Below, one piece after another: positions 11,929 through 24,600 of a DNA stretch of 64,000 bases. Under the pieces are notes generated by a model, which was not told the DNA's origin, searched no databases, and saw only the letters and a list, made by a program, of their open reading frames with translations. The DNA lies in the NCBI GenBank assembly GCA_030533445.1, contig CM060072.1, positions 22,491,767 to 22,555,766 of the forward strand, read 5' to 3'. The position numbers were made by a program, and so were the translations under genes. Each line of letters begins with the position of its first letter. The stretch's first letter is position 1. Source of the DNA: Cyprinodon diabolis. Its lineage: Eukaryota; Chordata; Actinopteri; Cyprinodontiformes; Cyprinodontidae.

Positions 11929-13527
11929 TGTCATGGTTGTGTGGAGGTTTTTGAGGACCCAAATGCAGAGATGAGTTTGTAGATTTAATAAGTTTCCACA
12001 GGCAAAAAGGGGAAAAATCGAGGGAAAAATCAAAAATACTGAAAACCAAAATCTAGGAGACTTCAGGGAAAACACACATGAGGAGCCAGGAACTGATGTA
12101 GCAACAAAACCACAAGAAATCAGCAATGAGGAACTGCAGAACTGGTGTATATGGCTCTGTTCGAAAACCTGGGCTGCATCCTCCAAGGACGCGGTCTACT
12201 TAGACTGGATCCTTCGAAGTCCTTGAAAATAAGGAGTTTTGGCTGTGAATTCGAACAGGTCTACCCTTCGGCGGGTTTTACTGCCGTAAGCTCTGTTGCT
12301 TAGCAACCGTGAAATTGACACACAAAGCAGAAAAAAGAAGTTTTCAAAACTGTTTGTTTATTTATTTCTTTTTTATTGTAAAGTGAACAAAGACTACATT
12401 AACAAGAATCCAGAGTGGAGTAAAGGTTCCAACCACCAGGAGCAGGAACAAATAAAATCAAATGTAATTATAGAAACTTTAGTCAGTTAAATAACATGAT
12501 GCTGTCATTTTGCACATCTCTGATGTTGTTGCTATTTTCAAATATCCATTACTGTAAAAATTTTCATAGCTGGATATTGGTTATGTATTCTCAAGTTTTA
12601 TATTGTTAAAACACTTTACAGTATTTTAGTGTTTATATTTTAACTCTTCCCTATTATGTTATTCTTATACATTTTTCTAAGGTCCTCGTTTGTGTGACCA
12701 TTTTCAATAATCTTTCTGCTGCTGTAAATTTGCCTATTGTGAAACAATAAAGGGATTTTCTATTATATTCTATAAAAGGGATAGAAAGAGATAAGTAAAT
12801 ATAAACAATGTATGTATAAAAAATTATCTGCAAAATCTCTAATATTCAACAACAAAAAATAATTAGTTAAGCATATTGTGTAAAACAGCAATAAAAAGAT
12901 AAAAATCCTATCAGATTTATAGTCCCTATTCTGCAGATATATTAGAACCTGTCCTTAAATTACAGCCAAACCCATTTACACAGTAACAGATAAAAACCTT
13001 TAGATAAATTAAACATTACCGCCACATATTTGCCTCAATAACCATTAAAACAACTATTTTCATTCATCTCAGACGGAACTATTCACTGACTTGTATTATA
13101 TTAAACTGAACTTCCAATTTTCACCACTGTTCGGCTCCAAGTAACCTTTCCTCTGATCACGGCTTGCTTGGTCTCGCAATGAATCCTGGGATATCCAAGG
13201 ATACCGAGGATACATCGGATCTGTCCTTCAAAACGGGCAAAAAGAAGGACGCATTTTAAGGCAGCATAACCTCGGCGCCGCGCTATGACGTAATCGTCCT
13301 TCAAATCTGGCCTTCTAAGGACGCGTCCTAGGTTTTCGAATAGAGCAGAAATGAAGAACAGAACAAAGGATGGACTAATGAGCTGGATGTGGAGCAGGTG
13401 TGAATGGAACTAACTAGATGGGAGCCAAAAGGGAAGGGAAACAAGCACAAGGGGGAAACAGAGAGTAACTCAAGAACTCACATCCAGAAACAACTACAAA
13501 CCCAAAACAGAGGGCAGAACCCTGACA
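11929..13527. mobile_element. Solo-LTR-like element interrupted by a DNA transposon
   Basis: Starts TGTCATGG and ends CCCTGACA, giving the TG...CA ends of an LTR. It is flanked by a perfect 5-bp direct repeat CTGTT (11924-11928 and 13528-13532). Removing the nested transposon leaves about 400 bp, a plausible solo LTR. No coding sequence is present. Class-level assignment is inferred from ends and duplication length only. Confidence 0.65.
12153..13347 (-). mobile_element. Non-autonomous DNA transposon, copy 2 (nested, inverted)
   Basis: Reverse-orientation copy of the element at 9647-10878 with the same two distinct ends. One terminal base is changed (AATAGAGC instead of AACAGAGC). Inserted inside the LTR-like element 11929-13527. 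Similarity to copy 1 extends over the whole length apart from short indels. There is no transposase frame. Confidence 0.75.
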
Positions 13528-13650
13528 CTGTTATCATATTTTAAGTTTATCAACTCAAAAACATTTTATGATAAATGATTGCCTCCCACCTCTTGAATTC
13601 TGGTAACTTATTAAGGTTTAGAGAAGCAAAATATCATAGCCAAAGCCATA

Positions 13651-13681
13651 ATGCTCCACTTGTAAAAGCAAAGTGGAGCAT
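13651..13681. other. Perfect short stem-loop
   Basis: ATGCTCCACTT (13651-13661) is the exact reverse complement of AAGTGGAGCAT (13671-13681), with a 9-nt loop. The function is unknown; it may be part of a repeat. Confidence 0.4.
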
Positions 13682-14384
13682 CCCCATCATGCTTCCTTTT
13701 CCCATAAGGCTTCTTCTTCTACTTAGACAACAATTCTGAGTGCTACACTCAGCTGCTCTTTGAGGAGAAAATTTGAAAAGGTATTCATGATAAATAAAAT
13801 TAGCAAAATTTTGGGTTGTTACAGTTAATTAAAATAAACTTTAATCTTGTACAGTGTCAAAACAAAGACGAATAACATGTTTACCCCTTTTTATGTTATA
13901 TATTTTTTAATTTTATACTGGTATCAGATACAGGCTGAAACCTTGTGGAGCTATTAACCTTAATGTCGAGTCTGTGCTTGCCCTTGCCAGGTGAGGGAAA
14001 CTGATCTCTGTCCTGCATTCATTCATTAAAACATCTCAGGTTACATTCTCACAGATCCACTTAACAGAAACTCATCCTCTTTCTCTCGTGTAAGCATTCT
14101 AAGTCTTTTTTTTAATAAGAGTTTGCATGAAGGTAAACAACTACGTTAAGGGTTATCTTTAAAGGTAAGAATGTAAAGCGGTGGATGATGGAAATGCGAG
14201 CTAGCTCAGAGAAATATAATCAGATGCCAGATTTTTCTAATCCTAATCTGATGGGAAAAGTCTGCCATGCCCTTTTAGTCTACCCTGACCCTAGAGATGA
14301 AACCTTCTGTACATAATACAATCAGCAATGGAGATAACAGACAACAGAATTTTTAGTCAGTCATTCTTACTAGTATAATTTAAA

Positions 14385-14520
14385 TTTCATTCAGTTTATT
14401 TGTATAGTGCCAATTCACAATATATGTAATCTCAAGTCACCTTACAGAGACAACTCAATTAATTTGCAAAGTCACTTGTTTCTAAGTTTGCTATCTAAGG
14501 AAAACCTTTGATAGACCTTA
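14385..14520 (+). repeat. Fragment of TTTATTTGTATAGTGCC-type fish repeat
   Basis: Resembles the head of the repeat at 2860-3310, including the CTATCTAAGGAAAACC stretch, but is truncated. Confidence 0.5.
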
Positions 14521-14639
14521 GTTTAGAATATGATATAGTCTTGGTTTTATGAAGTCAGTGAAATAATTAATACGGTACTTGTATTCAATTAAATTAAAAA
14601 ATACTTGATTTATACGACAGAGAAATTAAATGTTGATGT

Positions 14640-14990
14640 CACTCATCAGCTTTTTTTTCTTCAACAAGTTGTTCTAGATGTCGATAGCTCCAGGGAGGAA
14701 GGACATTCTGTAGAGGTCTGTCTTGCACTGGATCTGGAGAAGCCTCTGACTGAAGACAATCCATTGGTGTTTAAAGGTCTTCTGAGGGTTCTTTCCAATA
14801 CCCATAATGTTCTTTATTTTATGAAGAATTATTCTTTGTAAAATCATCTCCAAAGGTTATTGAGGAATTCCTAAAACCTAGCTGCTCTTCTTTATCAGCT
14901 TGTTAAGCTTCTTTAAGACATTTTCTTCACTGCTGTTACCCAAGCAGATGATGGCAGAAGAGATCACACTCTCCACAACAGACTAATATA
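14640..14990 (-). mobile_element. Decayed LINE fragment, Rex1/CR1-like
   Basis: On the minus strand the sequence around 14990-14880 reads close to VVESVISSAIIC followed by LKKLNKLIKK. This resembles the C-terminal end of reverse transcriptases of the Rex1/CR1 kind. Downstream pieces continue in more than one frame, so the copy is broken. Family assignment is from memory of the motif. Confidence 0.5.
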
Positions 14991-14999
14991 AAACATGCA

Positions 15000-16180
15000 T
15001 TGTTGTGCAACTACAATATATGTATTTCCCACCACAGTAGGGGTGGTAAATATGTTATTTAATCAGATAATATCCGGACTGTCATATTGTTTATTAATAC
15101 ACGCCTTACAGGATGTGTGTCAGAACAACAAATAAAAGTGTGAATCAAGCTCAAATCATCGTCAAACAGATAATTCTGCTCATATATGGAATGAATTAAC
15201 CACAACTTCCATTCAAATATAACATTTTAGTTAAGAACTCTTGAACAAATTTTTGAAACTCAACTAAACTAAACCACTATGTGCAGAAAGAAGAAGGGAA
15301 AACATGGTTGAAAACCATAATCAATCAAATGATGCAATAATATCAAAGTTTAACACGGATTTTATGTTTGAGGACCAAGGTTTTGTCTTTGGAATATGGT
15401 CAAATTAGCTTTTGGCTAATTTAGAACAATTGCAATGTTTTCCAACCAATTCACAATGAAAATCAGACTAAATAAAGTATATTTGACATATTCATGTCAG
15501 AAGCTAATACCTTTAGTTAAATGATTCTTTACCATCCCTTCCCTGATTGAGCTAGTAGCTAGCAGACACGAGGACTCCTATTAAATGACCTTTTGGTCAT
15601 AATTTGTTTATAAAATCATTTCTATCAATCCTAATAGATTGATGGATATATAAATAGATAGACAGACGGAAGAGGTAGGTAGGTACAGAGAGAGACAGAG
15701 AGAGGGCAGACAAACAGATAGTTCAGGGTCGTTTATGTCTTTCATCTCTTCCCCTCATTTCTGTTAAACCCCCATAACCTGGAATTTAATACATATTAAT
15801 TAGTATGTAATGAATAAGATCTGATTCTAAACATTTAGTGTCACCGGCACCATCTTCGAGCTCCTTAATGTTCCTGAACTGCACAAGCAAGGTGTCATGT
15901 TCACAAAGATTATGTAAAGGTGAAAAGGACTGGGCAGGGAGACACAGTGATGCACACTAGTTCATGCAGGAATTTGCTAAAATTATTGAAATTAGGTTTA
16001 GTTAGTTTTAGGGGACTTTTTCACTTTACAAAGGTTCACTTTGATCTTATCAAAAAAAAAAATTCTTATTTAGCACCAATTCTGTTTGTGAAATATGGAG
16101 ATTGACTTCAGGCGATTGTGTAGCCTAGTAAAGAACAATTGAAATATGTTTAAATATGATGATAAACTTATGAATCTGTT
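15000..16180. other. Intergenic sequence with short simple repeats
   Basis: Mostly AT-rich with no gene. A tract at about 15640-15715 contains GATA, GGTA and GAGA runs. Confidence 0.4.
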
Positions 16181-16189
16181 CTTAAAAGG

Positions 16190-16270
16190 CAAGGCAAGGC
16201 AAATTTATTTGTATAGCACAATTCAGTACAAAGACAATGCAAAGTGCTTTGCATGTTTAAAATATAGGAA
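16190..16270 (+). repeat. Fragment of a fish interspersed repeat
   Basis: AAGGCAAGGCAAATTTATT followed by TGTATAGCACAATTC and CAAAGTGCTTTGC, a common teleost dispersed motif related to the repeat at 2860. Confidence 0.5.
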
Positions 16271-16784
16271 AATAAAACAGAATCAAAGCAAGTACGAAAA
16301 AATAAAATAAAAAATGCAGAAACAAAAAAGAATATTAAAAACAGTTGGGCTAAAGAGAATAAAAAAGTTGAACTAATGATGATTAAAGGAACCGCCTTTG
16401 TGAGATAGAGGAAAAACAATCCATAATTTATATAAATATTTATACAAATATATTTTTTCTTGTATTCAGCACCCTTTGTACTGATGGCCGTATATACTGT
16501 AGAGTCACCTTTTAATAAACAACACTATAAAGCAACTCTGGAGTAGCTACAGAAATGCACTGATCAGGAAGGACAAAACAGCTCTCAGTTATACCCTCAA
16601 CTTACTGTAACTGTCCTTTATGTTACAGTAAAAAAAAATAAAATTGTTGCATTAAGAAAGCCAAATTTAATATATTTAATGTTTTTTTTTTGTGTGTGTG
16701 TAAATCATGCAAAATGAACATGAAATATTTAGACAGGGCTCTGGTGAGATTATGTCAAAATTAACATTTTCAGTTTGGATTTTC

Positions 16785-16905
16785 AACCCTTCCCCCTGGA
16801 AATATTATGCCTCAGAAGCCAAAGGGAAGTGGCTGCATCATGCTGTGGGGATGCAGCTGCCTCATGCTGTGGGGATGCAGCAAGGACAGGGAAGATGGTC
16901 AGGAT
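16785..16905 (+). repeat. Transposase-like remnant interrupted by a MITE
   Basis: A stretch with GGCTGCATCATGCTGTGGGG, partly duplicated, resembles the conserved GGSIMLWG region of fish Tc1-like transposases. It is interrupted at 16906 and resumes after 17537. The copy is short and broken; identification is tentative. Confidence 0.35.
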
Positions 16906-17536
16906 CAGAGATGGCAAAAGTACTCACTTTCCGTACTTGAGTAAAAGTACAAATACTTGTGTTAAAAAATACTCTGGTAAAAGTGGAAGTACTGATTAAA
17001 CTTCTTTACTCAAGTAAAAGTAACAAAGTACAGGCTTGAAAATTTACTTAAAGTATAAAAGTAAAAGTAGAAACCACTTTTTTCATGCCGTTGCCTACAT
17101 TTTAAATGGATGTCTGCCAATAGGACTAGATCTCCGTTGTGTTCATTTTCAATCATCTCATCGTCCATACTACTATGCTAACGCCACCGCCACCAAGCTG
17201 CAATGATTTGCCGCGAATGAATACCGCCGAATCTGTCGATTCATATTGTAGTGGTGCGTCAAATGCAACGTAGATTCCCATCCAATTAGATTGAATTTGG
17301 TATTGATGGCGTGAAAAATAATAACGGCAACTCCATTGAAATGATTCAAAACTAAAGTAAGGAGCCAATTTTTTAAAATGTAAGGAGTAGAAAGTACAGA
17401 TATTTGTGTAAAAATGTAAGGAATAGAAGTAAAAAGTCGCCATAAAAAAAAAAGTAGTAAAGTAAAGTAAAAATATCAGAAAAATCTACTTGAGTACAGT
17501 AACAAAGTATTTGTACTTCGTTACTTCCCATCTCTG
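16906..17536. mobile_element. hAT-type MITE with perfect 8-bp target duplication
   Basis: Terminal inverted repeats CAGAGATGG / CCATCTCTG, with many TACTTGAGTA-like subterminal repeats. GTCAGGAT is repeated exactly at 16898-16905 and 17537-17544. An 8-bp duplication with CAGAG ends is diagnostic of the hAT superfamily. At 631 bp it has no transposase. Inserted in an older transposase-like remnant. Confidence 0.88.
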
Positions 17537-17544
17537 GTCAGGAT

Positions 17545-18216
17545 TGATGGTAAGACATAGATTTTGCAGAATAAACAGCTGAAAATTGTAGTCTTAAAAA
17601 ATTAACCCTTGTCCATCTATTGATTTTTACAGTTATCCACTGCTTTGTGGATGTCTCTCTAGTAATACCTCAATAGAATGCATCAAATTTTGTGATTGAT
17701 TAGGGGGTTTGAACATTTTCACCAGGCAAAATAATCCAGCAATACAAAGAAAACACTTCCTGAAAATATATTGGGTAAAATGTAATGTTTGTTTATGTGT
17801 CGTTAAGTGACACAAGAAAAGGCTCTTTTCATAACCATAGATGTAAGATTTGTATAATTCGGCTCCTGGCTTTGTCTTATTTAAGATGCATGAGTGTATG
17901 TGGAAGAGTAACCCTATGAGTTAGTCCTACATAATGCAAGACTCCAGTATCACAGTGTCATTCTAACCCCACAGAGAACCACAGGCAGCATGAGAGAAAG
18001 GAAAAACACATCAATAATTGAATCCAAATCAGTCCCTTCCTACTCTCAGCCTAATAAAGTCATTGTCCTTCAAATGGACTCTTCAAGACACCAGTAGAGA
18101 AGAGCGGCAGACAGCAACAGAGTTTGCAGGTTGTTTTTAAGGGTTATCTTTTTGTTTGAGAGCCTTAGTATTTCTTGGAGTAAAGAGGAAGCTGGACTCA
18201 GGCTCATCATGATACC
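17545..18216. other. Upstream flank of copy B
   Basis: Contains the 5' leader and presumably the promoter of the gene starting at 18217. I see no clear TATA box at a convincing distance and no other gene. Confidence 0.35.
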
Positions 18217-18582
18217 ATGGTGGCCAAACTGTTAGGACTGGCCTTTCTTTATCTCACCGCCAGTCCATTCGCCTTTACTGCTCATGGTAAGGAATCAGTC
18301 ACATTTGGATTTTTATACAAACACAAATGTACTTTTTTAAATGATTTTTAGACTGTTAAAAGGTGATGCCTTTATATATAGTTTTACTCATGTTATTTTG
18401 ACATTAATGGCATAATTTTTATTATCTTGTTAAGTAACCTATGAAAAAATTGATTCTTATCACATTTTAGTAAATAACATATTTCTAAAGATTGTAAAAT
18501 AAAATAAAAACAAAAGCCACTGTCCATACTGTAAATCTTACGCTAATCTTACAAAGCTAATCAAACATAGCATTTTTTATTG

Positions 18583-18629
<47 letters not shown>

Positions 18630-21600
18630 TTTTCTTTTTATCACTTTTTATTACTTTCATTACTTTCATTACTTTACTTTCATTTACATTTTAATATAAG
18701 CTCTGTTATATTAGTTTTGCTACACGTGCATTTGAATAAAACATACATTGGTTTGGTTTTAGAGAGTTGGATAGTTAAAAGAGCTAAAATATTTTCTTAG
18801 TCACATTTGGCAGTAAAGAAAAAGGACATTGTCAACTTGTTTCTGAATCCTGTTCTGTATCGGACCCCTATCGAAACTTGCAGTGTAACCAATCCTGCAG
18901 CAGAACACCAGCAGGGTACATGACACCAACGTGTTCTTTCCTCTTTGCAGGCAACCCAGTGTATCCTGTCCCAACTTCATCTGTACAGATCAATCCAAAC
19001 TGGGAGGTGGTCTACCAGGACACTGATGTTTATGGTGTGGTGAACAAAGCTGTGATCTTGGAATGTGGCACCACAGTCCCTGATATATACATATGGAGCT
19101 TCACCAAGCCTGGCACTGACGCCATTAAAGCAGTGGTCTATAATCTGGGGAAAGGGCCGAGGATTCAGCAGTTTGCTGAAACTCTTGGAAAGTTGACGAT
19201 CATCTCAAACAGTGCAGCAGTGAGCATCGAGAAGCTGCTTCTGGCTGCTCATGGCCTGTTCACCTGCCAGGCCTTCTACAATATAGATAAAGAGCCTATA
19301 GTCTACTATTACTACGTTCATCTCACTGTCAGAGGTACGATTCTCAACTCAAATTACGTTTCTTCGTTAAGCATTGGTATACGTAACAGGCTCAGTTTTT
19401 CTTGTGTACTCTGACACTTCTTCTAGATTATTCTACCAGCTAAATCATCTGTTCAGGTTTATCTATAACCTGAAAAGTTTGTCTAATTGATCTACTAGCA
19501 AAATGTGTCTTTTTTGACTGAAATCAAGTGATGTGGTTTAAGGATAATTATTTTTCCATGCTGTCCTTTTTTAGACTTGTTTTGAAAACACGTCAAAAAT
19601 ATTTGAGTGTTTTTGTGAGACTATTTTTTTGTTTTTGTTTTTATTTGAGGAGAATTCAAAGAGGCAGGGAAATTTTATTTTCCCTCCTTTTTTTTCCAAA
19701 TGTTTCATTATTCAAGCAAATGTTAAGGTCGAACAAAGATGTGCAGAGAAAATGCAAAAAGACAAAAAAAAACACTATCAGGTAGTTTTAAAGCATTAAC
19801 TGTGTTTAGGAGAGCCTAACGCATCTTAATTGAAGTTAAGTCCAGACTTTTATAAAGCTATCCCAGAACTCTAATTTTATAAATTTATTTTTGAACAACT
19901 AAGATATTTAAGATATAGACTTGCTAGTGTGTTTTGGTTGATTGTCCTGATGCATGAACTTTAAGTTTAAAACTTTTGAAAAGATATGATGGATTCCAAG
20001 ATGAACTGCCTTTCAATAAGTTTAGCAAATCTGCTTGTGTGATTTGTATTTATCATATCCTTTACAAAAACTTTAAGTAAAAAAAAACATATTGTGAAAC
20101 AATAATGTGTAATGGTTTTGAACCAAAACAGAGTTTAAGTGGTGATGAAAAGGAAGTTTAGAGCTTCTTTTTCGTTCAATTTATTTTTTAATTATCAACA
20201 GAATAACCAGTTTTTCAGTCAAAACTTAGATATGATCTTTAAATGTTCAGTGAAACATTTCCTGAAACCGTAAATTCTGGTAAAATTGAATGTTCAAATT
20301 CAGACTTTTTATACCATAAAATTAAAGAAAAATAACTGCTGAGAATGAAGGGAAAAGGATATATAGACTGGCTGCAAAGTGAAAACACATTGTGATAAAA
20401 ATGTTCATCTGTATGTCTTCCTGTCTTTTTCTTTGACACAGTCCCTGTCAGTAAGCCTTATCTTTTGCTAAGTGATGTGTCTCCAGTGGAGGGATCCACA
20501 ATGTGGATGCAATGCAACCTGGAAAATGGGACCGGGCCAATTCAGTATGTATGGCAGCACGAAACGCGCAGCGGTAACATCACAGTTGTTGCCCAGGGCA
20601 GCAGCAGCGCCATCAACGTGACAGATATCAACCGAAACCACACTGGCTGGTACCGCTGTGTGGCCACCAATGCTGTCAACAGTGAGAGCTCTAACCGCTT
20701 ATGGCTGGACACCATATGTGAGTGCTAGAAACTTTGATCTATCATTATAATCATGTTATATTTTATTTAATTCCTATAAAAATTATCAGCATGTTTGCAT
20801 TTTCACAATGACAGATATTTTTATGAAATATTTTGCTATATTCTTCAGAATTTTGATACTTTACAGCCACAAACATCAGTGTTTTTTGTTGTTATTTTGT
20901 ATAATAAATCAACAAAAACTATCATATAATTCCTAATAAGGTAATGAGAAGATGGGTAAAGCCAAAAAGAGGAAATTTATTTTAGGAAGGAATCCTGGTA
21001 GAGCCTGTAAAAGCCTTTGGGTTGGTGGGATAGTTAACCTCCCTGCAAAATAATGACCCCTTTACATGTGACCAGAGCTACAAAGGAATGGGATCAGGGT
21101 TCCTCATATCTGCTCCTTCATGTCCAGTGTCCTGTATATTTTAGATGTGTCTGTGCTTCAACACACCTGAGTCAAATAATCAGGTTAAGACTAAAAGACT
21201 AAGAACTTTAACTTAATGCTAAGAAGGTAAATCAGCAATTTGATTCTGGTGTGTAAGCAGAGACACATCTAAAAGAAGCAGAACGCCAGACTTCGAGGAC
21301 TTTAATTGAGGAACCCTGGTTTAGATCAAAGCAAGGTCTTGAATAAAAAATGGCCTAGTCAAAGTACAGATGTCATTGATGAATTTTCCCTGAGTTCAAG
21401 CAAGAAAATATAAGGGTAAACATTCTGCCACAACATAAGGCTAGTAAAGGTTTACCCTAAGAATTTGGAGGTGCTATTGCATTGAGAGGGTTCTATAAAG
21501 TAAAGACTCAGAGTAGAGGCTGAAAACAAATTTTAGACCCAATATTCAGATTATAATTTGAAAACAGTCATGTTTCTTTTTTGTAAACAATTGCTTTAAA

Positions 21601-24600
21601 ATTAAACATCTGGTTGCAGGGCCGCTGGAAGTACTTTTAAACAGGGAATGCTGTGAAATTGTTTTTGTTTTTTTTCTGAACAAAAGACCTATGAGCCTAT
21701 AGGCCTATTTAAAACATAATAAAATTAAATAAGTAAATAGATTGAGATTCACTACTTCATTGTCATATACACTTCAGTGGACGCAACCAGGGTCTTTAAC
21801 ACACAGACATCAGTTTTCAGGTGAATATATGCACTATTAATTAAACTTCACAATAACACTGTAACAACGTAGAGATTTGGTCAACTGACTGGAACCTGAG
21901 TCACTGTGTTTATGTCACAAGTGACTCTATTAGCTCCAAAATCCTTTTACACAAACCATAAAGAAATAATTATATTATTATACTATTTGCACTTTAGTGA
22001 ACAGTTCTCCATTACTCAAAGAACACAACAAAAAAAACACTCCAAAATACTGTGCTTACGTTAAAGATATGAGAGTACACAGCGGCACCGTGCTCTTACT
22101 TGGAGCTATAGGCGGGGTGGCCTGCCTGGTTACAGGTGTCCAAATGTTGAGGTGCAATCTGAGGTCATGAAGTCAAAGTCTCTCATAAGTGGAAAAATAC
22201 GAAATGCGTTTCTGTGCCGTATTTCCTCCTCGTTTCTGTCATTAGACTATGTAAATTTACTAGTCTGCGCCAGCAGAGGGGATACCACGCTCTAGCTTGC
22301 TTGACCTTGCCATGACAATGTACTTCCATGAACTTGTGTTGATTAGGCTTCAAAAAAATTGAATACAAATCCAAAAATAGTCAAATAAAAAGTAAAAATA
22401 ATTTCCCAAAATATTCATAAGAAATGTATAAATTGTGCAAAGTATTTTAAATAATTTTTTTAATCTCCCTCTTAACCTCCCCTAACCACTAGGGGGTTCT
22501 GTACCACCCCCAGCACCCTCACTTCCCGCGGCTATGTGTGATTGTAGCCTGCCACTATGTGAAGGATTTGTGCAAGATACTCACTGCATGTACTCTGCAT
22601 CTGGGCCTTTGTCTCTTAGATGCATGTATGTTTCTCCCTCATAGTTGGTCCAGACATTCCCCGGATAGATGTAACCCCGTACAGTATAACAGAGCGGGGT
22701 TACTCAGCACTGGAGAGAGAGACTGTTTCATTGATGTGTCAAGCCCAGTCCAACCCTGCCAGCCAGTACGTTTGGTTCTACAACAACTCCCAGGTGTACA
22801 GCGGGCCGCAGTTCACCATCACCAAGGTTCTTCGCATGCACACAGGAGATTATGCCTGCTTGGCCCAGAACACATACCTGAACACCCGCTCCAAAAAAAC
22901 CATCAGCCTGACTGTCTACTGTGAGTTTGGCATCTAACAATGAACGATGTTAATAACCACAGAGCTCTTTTGTCCATCCTGTATTTTTCAATTCCAGAAT
23001 GTTTCCTCTGTCTTGGTACCATAAAAGGCAGAACTAGAGATGGGGTCTTTCCTCCTTTGCCTTAACCTCTGTTGTTTCAGTTTCAAACAATAAGTATTTT
23101 CTCTCTTTCTGCATCTTTACACAATTTATTATTACAGTCTTACTCACTTGGACTTAAGGTCAAACACACAAAACATCATGAATACACAAAACACAGAAAA
23201 CAAGTCCTTCGGATTCATTCAAATGGAGTGAGATTCTGATGGCACTCTGATGGATGGTACCCTTTGGCAAGTATAGGTAGAACATGGAGGTTACATCTTG
23301 TCATTTACTCTGCTTTTTAATTATCATAAAATTGAATACCCAGCATCTAAAGAATGTGTCTTGGTGAATTTATCTCCACTTCGAACATCACTTCGTGGCC
23401 ACTCTATGTCTCATTCCTGCAGACCCTCCTGATGGCTCCCCCTCATGCTCTGTGGAGCCAGCTCTGAATCATACCGCTCTAAAGCTGCTCTGCACCTGGC
23501 CTGGTGGGTTCCCCTCCCCGTCACTGGACTGGACTGGGGACCTGGAAAATGCTAGAAAAATCCAGGCTGACATTGAACAGCAGTCAAATGCACAAAGTGG
23601 CTCTGTAATCCTTCTACCCTCTGGGAACTTGACTTCTAACAACACCTTGTTCAGATGTATGGGCTCCCATCCTACCCTAAAACAATCCACAGAGTGTGGC
23701 ACACGCACATGTGAGTACAAAAAGAACCCAGCAGATGATGAATCAAATTGTTTCTCAGTTGATTGTCCATTTTCTATCTCCGTACTTCTCTTACAGATAT
23801 TCCCCCTGCAGAACCAGTGTGTTTTGCCTTTGTCACAAACAATCAGCAATATCTCATGCTGTCCTGCTCCTGGGATGGAGGGGCCCCAAAGGCCTTAGTG
23901 TGGTGGGAGGGACCAGGGGGCCAAAGCAAAGGAGGACAAGAAAACTCCAATATCCTAGTCCTCCGTTATGGGACTGCACGAAGTGGGAAACCATATACCT
24001 GTTATGCTAAACATCCACTTCTGATGGAAGCAAAGAGCTGCAGGCTCACATTGGGTCAGTTCTTATCGTCACTGTACAAAATCATAAATAAGGATTATAT
24101 CTTTCTAATGCTTCATGCCTTAATTGTCTAGAGGCCCCTGTGTTGCTGACGCAGCGCAGAGTTGTGTCTGTGTACAAGGGGAGCGACGTGCAGCTCACCT
24201 GCAATCTAAGAGCCAATTACCTTCCAGCCAAAGAAATCACTTGGTTCAACAATCAAGGCATAGATGTCAGAGACACCCCTAAGTATATGCTGCTCCGGAC
24301 TACCGGCTGGGCCAACCTGACAGTGAGAGACGCAGACGAGATGCAGGACAGCGGAGAATATAGATGCTCCACTTCAAACGCAGTGGGAGGCGCTGAAATC
24401 AATGTAACTCTGGTGGTCAAGAGTAAGAATCGGATTTTAACTTTCCTTCGAGCACCATAACTTACTCAGGCACTCTCAATCTGAGCTAAATTTGTCACTT
24501 TCATACAGTTTTTATTTCTGAAAGCCTTCAGCTGATCCAGCAAAAGTTCTCATGAAAATAAAAAAACAGATCATATTTCTCCTTTCCTAGCTTGTCTCCA

